A DNA stretch of 9,860 nucleotides, taken from positions 1 through 9,860 of the forward strand of contig JAQTNZ010000052.1 of the NCBI GenBank assembly GCA_028713595.1. The letters run 5' to 3'. How positions within the stretch are numbered: the stretch's first letter is position 1; each line of letters starts with the position of its first letter. The stretch is from Methylovulum sp. (GTDB lineage Bacteria; Pseudomonadota; Gammaproteobacteria; Methylococcales; Methylomonadaceae). Below the pieces are notes generated by a model. That model did not search any database and was not told the DNA's origin. It was given only the letters and a program-made list of their open reading frames with translations. Shown here piece by piece: positions 6,641 to 9,860 of the stretch. The position numbers and the translations under genes are program-made.

Positions 6641-8083
6641 ATGACCACTTCTTGGGAAACCGTCATCGGCTTGGAAATTCATACCCAATTAGCTACCCAA
6701 TCAAAAATTTTCTCCGGCGCGTCCACCGCTTACGGTGCAGAACCCAACACCCAAGCCTGTGCGGTGGATTTGGGTTTGCCCGGCGTATTGCCGGTGTTAA
6801 ACGCTGATGCCGTGCAGAAAGCGGTCATGTTTGGCTTGGCTATTGATGCGCATATTGCCCCTCGCTCGGTGTTTGCGCGGAAAAACTATTTTTATCCCGA
6901 TTTGCCCAAAGGCTACCAAATCAGCCAGATGGATTTGCCGATTGTCGGTAACGGACATTTGGATATTGAAGTCGATGGCGAGGTCAAGCGTATCGGCATT
7001 ACGCGGGCGCATCTGGAAGAAGATGCCGGCAAATCCTTGCACGAAAATTTCCACGGCTTAAGCGGCATAGACTTAAATCGAGCCGGTACGCCGTTGTTGG
7101 AAATCGTCTCCGAACCAGACATGCGTTCCGCCAAAGAAGCCGTGGCCTATATGCGCAAACTGCATGAATTGGTGCGTTATCTGGGGATTTGTGACGGCAA
7201 TATGCAGGAAGGCTCGTTCCGTTGCGATGCCAACGTCTCGGTGCGGCCTAAAGGTCAAACGGAATTTGGCATCCGTGCCGAAATTAAAAACATCAACTCG
7301 TTTAAGTTTGTCGAAAAGGCCATCAACCACGAAATCGAGCGGCAAATCGAGTTGATCGAGAACGGCGGCAAAGTCGTGCAAGAAACGCGCTTGTATGATG
7401 CCAATAAAGATGAGACCCGCTCTATGCGCAGCAAGGAAGAAGCCAACGATTACCGTTACTTCCCTGACCCTGACTTGTTGCCGGTGGTCATCAGCGAAGC
7501 CTTTAAGGCCGAAGTCAAAACCACCTTGCCGGAATTGCCCGAAGCTAAGAAACAGCGCTTTAAAACCGACTATGTGCTTGACAATGAAAGCGCGACCATC
7601 TTGACCGCCTCGCGTCCCTTAGCCGATTATTTTGAAGCCGTGGTTGCCACTTCGGGCTGTGAAGCCAAGCTGTGCGCCAATTGGGTGACAGGCGAATTGT
7701 CCGCCGCGCTTAATAAAGCCGATTTGGACATCACCGATGCTCCAGTCAATGCCGCGCAATTGGCCGGATTATTGGCGCGTATCAGCGATAACACCATTTC
7801 AGGAAAAATTGCCAAACAAGTGTTTGAAGAGCTCTGGCAACAAACCGGAGCCAGCGCCGATGACATCATCGAAGCCAAGGGCTTGAAACAAATCACCGAC
7901 ACCGGCGCGATTGAAGCGGTCATTGACCAAATCATCGTCGGTAACGGCAAGCAGGTTGAACAATATCAAGGCGGCAATGAAAAAGTGTTCGGCTTTTTTG
8001 TCGGCCAAGTGATGAAGGCTATGCAGGGCAAGGCTAATCCGGCTGAGGTTAATAAAATGCTGATAGCGAAGTTGCAAAAGTGA
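6641..8083 (+). CDS. gatB: Aspartyl/glutamyl-tRNA(Asn/Gln) amidotransferase subunit B
   Basis: The 480-residue protein is full length for GatB (about 475-480). Visible family motifs are [10 protein letters not shown] (8-17), [15 protein letters not shown] (82-96), [10 protein letters not shown] (122-131) and the signature [19 protein letters not shown] (142-160). The C-terminal part has the helical GatB/YqeY tail. With GatA and GatC it converts mischarged Glu-tRNA(Gln) and/or Asp-tRNA(Asn) to the cognate amide. GatB binds the tRNA and carries the kinase site that activates the acyl group. gatC and gatA are not within the window upstream. The preceding gene is the sulfotransferase-like ORF, so either the operon has been split or gatCA lies elsewhere. 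No recognisable terminator follows. Confidence 0.97.
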   Translation: MTTSWETVIGLEIHTQLATQSKIFSGASTAYGAEPNTQACAVDLGLPGVLPVLNADAVQKAVMFGLAIDAHIAPRSVFARKNYFYPDLPKGYQISQMDLPIVGNGHLDIEVDGEVKRIGITRAHLEEDAGKSLHENFHGLSGIDLNRAGTPLLEIVSEPDMRSAKEAVAYMRKLHELVRYLGICDGNMQEGSFRCDANVSVRPKGQTEFGIRAEIKNINSFKFVEKAINHEIERQIELIENGGKVVQETRLYDANKDETRSMRSKEEANDYRYFPDPDLLPVVISEAFKAEVKTTLPELPEAKKQRFKTDYVLDNESATILTASRPLADYFEAVVATSGCEAKLCANWVTGELSAALNKADLDITDAPVNAAQLAGLLARISDNTISGKIAKQVFEELWQQTGASADDIIEAKGLKQITDTGAIEAVIDQIIVGNGKQVEQYQGGNEKVFGFFVGQVMKAMQGKANPAEVNKMLIAKLQK

Positions 8084-8193
8084 GAGGGTGGCTGGGAATG
8101 CTGATTGTCCTAGCTGACTTTAGCGGCGGGAGATACGTTTATATACTTTAGTTTGAGAAATAACAATGCTTGATCTCGTCTCTATTGTCACCA

Positions 8194-8545
8194 ATGACAA
8201 TAAGCTTAGATAATTTACTGCTTGATCCTAATAATCCACGATTTTCTGAATTGGGCGAATAAATTAATCCGATTCCAGAGCTACGTTTTAATGAAGATAA
8301 AGTTCAGGGCAGCACTTTGGCGAAAATGAAAGACCCCGTGTTTGGTATCAATGAATTACGCGACACTATTAAAACCTTGGGATTTTTGCCTATGGATAGG
8401 ATTGTGGTGCGTAAATGGAAGGGTATGCCTGAAAAGTATGTGGTTATCGAAGGCAACCGTCGTGTTACAGCCTTAAAATGGTTGATTGCCTTAAATGACA
8501 CAGGCAAAGAAACTTTTACTGAACGGCAAATAGCCAATTTTACAA
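8194..8545 (+). pseudogene. ParB-N-like protein, broken by a stop and truncated
   Basis: From ATG 8194 the frame reads MTISLDNLLLDPNNPRFSELGE and hits TAA at 8260-8262. The same frame then continues with INPIPELRFNEDK and runs on through KYVVIEGNRRVTALKWL to about 8544. EGNRR is the core motif of ParB/Srx-type N-terminal domains, and LDPNNPRF is a typical start of such proteins. The stop probably replaced a Glu codon (GAA or GAG to TAA). After ERQIANFT the frame enters DNA that reads on the opposite strand as an IS3 OrfA, so the 3' part of the gene is lost. Homologues I recall are stand-alone ParB-domain proteins near mobile or defence genes, but the exact role is unknown. Readthrough to 8736 would be chance translation of the inserted element. 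Confidence 0.78.
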
Positions 8546-8922
8546 TGTTCAGCTGGCCTATCTTGGCGTACAGGCTTCGGGGTCGACGGGCTTTAGGCCG
8601 CGCTCCACGTCAAACAACCGCCCGGCATTTTCCCCCTCCAGGGCATAAGTATCTACACAAGTTTTGTAACTATCTGATTTTTATACAATTGTTACTTTTT
8701 ATCAAATGCGCTAACTATTTGTTTTACAAGGGCTAATAAAAGTTGTGTAGATACTTATGCCTCCAGGGGGTCTATGGACAGCAACGCCTTTTTCCAGAGG
8801 CCGACTTGCATCGGGTGGACACCGAACTCCTGGGCTATCTCGTTTACCGTTTTGTTGCCTTTCACCGCCTCCAACGCCACTTTCGCTTTTTGTGCACGGG
8901 ACATGACCGTGCGTTTTTTCAC
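8543..8922 (-). pseudogene. IS3-family transposase OrfA relic, split by MITE B
   Basis: Reading leftward from GTG 8922, the frame gives [20 protein letters not shown], then [20 protein letters not shown] and WKKALL. This is the helix-turn-helix N-terminus of IS3-family OrfA (HTH_Tnp_1, PF01527-like). It ends artificially at a TAA (8757-8755) inside the inserted MITE. Removing the MITE and one copy of its duplication restores the frame: DPLEGENAGRLFDVERGLKPVDPE. A single-base deletion near 8575 follows, then LYAKIGQLNI in the next frame, also typical OrfA. Homology stops at about 8543, where the ParB-like gene is joined. OrfB and the element ends are missing, so it cannot transpose. The GTG follows directly on a TGA. 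The true start may have been ATG. Confidence 0.85.
8642..8761. mobile_element. MITE-like element B (about 120 bp, 19-bp perfect TIRs)
   Basis: The perfect inverted repeats are GGCATAAGTATCTACACAA at 8642-8660 and its reverse complement at 8743-8761. A weaker match extends inward to about 26 bp. Depending on which end bases belong to the element, the flanking duplication is TCCAG (5 bp), CTCCAGG (7 bp) or CCTCCAGGG (9 bp). All three fit the sequence. The 82-bp interior is AT-rich and non-coding. The repeats differ from those of element A, so the two belong to different families. The parent element is not identified. Confidence 0.85.
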
Positions 8923-8932
8923 TCATTTAAGC

Positions 8933-9819
8933 CTACCTTAAAGCCTCAATATGTTCGGTGGAAAATTGTGTGTACCTGATGATTTTGCCAATAGGCTCGC
9001 CATCGGCCAGCATGATTTTGGCGAGCACTTCTTTAGCCTCAATTTCACCCTCTATTTTGTCTTTCAGAACACCTTCCAACAGCCCTTCCGTTTTCCCTTC
9101 CTCAAAAGACGTGTCCATCACGTTCTTCACTCCAACAGGCTCTTTTGGTAATCATCCAGCTGTTTGGGCTTTAAGTGCGCCAGCTCGGCAATCCCGAAGC
9201 CTTTCTGGAAAATAGGCTCGTTCAGGATGGCCGGGATGTGGTCGAAGTTCTCCAAGTTTTTCAGAAAATACAGCCATTTGTCAACATGGCTATCCAGCTC
9301 ATGTTCCTGTTTGGTGAACAGCGGCATTTGCGGGAACTTAAAGTGCAGCTTGTCATAAAGCAGGTCGCCGTCCTGGTCTTTCAGGCAGACATCACGCCTG
9401 AACTTGCTGGCCTCTTTTTTTTCGTCGTAGACAAAATCCAGGATGGCGATAAGGTAGACCGGCATCAGCCTGAAGTCCCAGCCGCCTTTTTTCGCCTGCT
9501 CCTTAATGGGGAAGGTCGAATAAAACAGGGAGCGGTCCTTGAAGAATTTCACCTTGGCCTTCTGCATTTCGACAATGAAACGCCCGCCTTGGGCGTTTTG
9601 GCAATAAATGTCAAAGATGGCCTTGCGCTCTTTGGCGGTGCTGGGCATCTTTTCGGGGTTCTTAAAGCTCAGTTCGGCAATCTGGTGGTGGGGCGGCAAC
9701 AGCTGGTTTAAAAAATCCAGCAACAACTCCTTGCTGCCCTCCTCGCCAAACAGTTTTTTAAAACCAAAATCGGTATAGGAGTTGAGCTATTTTCCGGTCA
9801 TTGGTTGCTCCGTGGTCAT
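8933..9819 (-). pseudogene. Rpn-family PD-(D/E)XK nuclease/transposase, nonsense and frameshifted copy
   Basis: The frame starts at ATG 9819 (MTTEQPMTGK) and hits TAG at 9789-9787. The first copy has TAT (Tyr) at the matching codon. Beyond the stop it continues for about 220 codons through FDIYCQNAQGGRFIVEMQKAK, which holds the Asp and the E-x-Q of the PD-(D/E)XK active site. It ends at TGA 9129-9127 after YQKSLLE. The C-terminus resumes in another frame from GTG 9130: KNVMDTSFEEGKTEG through TEHIEALR, the usual Rpn tail. A deletion of about 10 nt removing the expected Tyr-Arg-Asp-like stretch would explain the shift. The family (PF12784-like, RpnA relatives) comprises DNA endonucleases that promote RecA-independent recombination. 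The 4-nt GTGA overlap could mimic translational coupling, but the expected single protein makes decay the better reading. Confidence 0.85.
9651..9806. repeat. Direct repeat, copy 2 (partner at 1971-2126)
   Basis: This is the second copy of the ungapped repeat, with the 31-bp identical core at 9744-9774. It covers the 5' part of the second Rpn-type transposase gene. Confidence 0.88.
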
Positions 9820-9860
9820 TACCGTGAGGTTTTTTTGCTTATTGCCCACCATCCAAAATG

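Noticed and set aside
8546..8736. 3' tail of the plus-strand frame starting at 8317
   Set aside because: It translates IS3 OrfA antisense and MITE sequence. It is not part of the ParB-like protein.
8933..9130. Separate small gene overlapping the Rpn gene by GTGA
   Set aside because: The translation is the known C-terminal tail of Rpn-type proteins, so it is better explained as a frameshifted end of the same gene.
1..9860. CRISPR array, tRNA, rRNA, toxin-antitoxin or intact defence system
   Set aside because: No regularly spaced short repeats, no tRNA-like cloverleaf and no paired small genes were seen. The accessory part consists of broken elements.

Overview
The window looks like a chromosomal stretch of a gammaproteobacterium of moderate GC content. 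The divergent fur / bamE (omlA) pair, the LolC/LolE-type permease beside fur, GatB, and the large Hsp70 with a DUF3731-like C-terminal half all fit that class. The style of the genes and the abundance of Rpn-type nuclease/transposase relics make a methanotroph of the Methylococcales a plausible host. That is inference from recalled homologues, not a database result.

Layout. Positions 1-1288 carry, on the minus strand, fur followed 28 bp later by a LolC/LolE-family permease that runs off the left edge. bamE diverges from fur at 1438-1944. Directly behind bamE lies a short relic of an Rpn/PD-(D/E)XK transposase gene (about 1952-2151, minus). A 923-codon Hsp70-family gene fills 2174-4945 (minus, GTG start). 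The gap 4946-5452 holds a 202-bp MITE-like element (4985-5186) with 20-bp perfect terminal inverted repeats and a flanking duplication, plus an extended -10 promoter pointing at hsp70. On the plus strand follow a sulfotransferase-like P-loop gene with an extra C-terminal domain (5453-6382), a doubtful 68-codon ORF, and an intact gatB (6641-8083).

From about 8190 to the right edge the DNA is a graveyard of nested elements. A ParB-N-like gene carries an internal stop and is cut off at about 8545 by an IS3-family OrfA relic on the minus strand. That relic is itself split by a second, unrelated MITE-like element (8642-8761). Beyond it lies a second Rpn/PD-(D/E)XK transposase copy, inactivated by an amber codon near its N-terminus and a frameshift near its C-terminus. 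It shares a roughly 90% identical direct repeat with the relic behind bamE, 7,680 bp away.

How the genes work together. fur, lol permease, bamE and gatB are housekeeping genes: iron regulation, lipoprotein export, outer-membrane protein assembly, and tRNA-dependent amidation. I see no intact undescribed multi-gene system. The most informative signals are the two miniature elements, one sitting in the presumed 5' leader of hsp70, and the datable order of insertions at 8190-9820.
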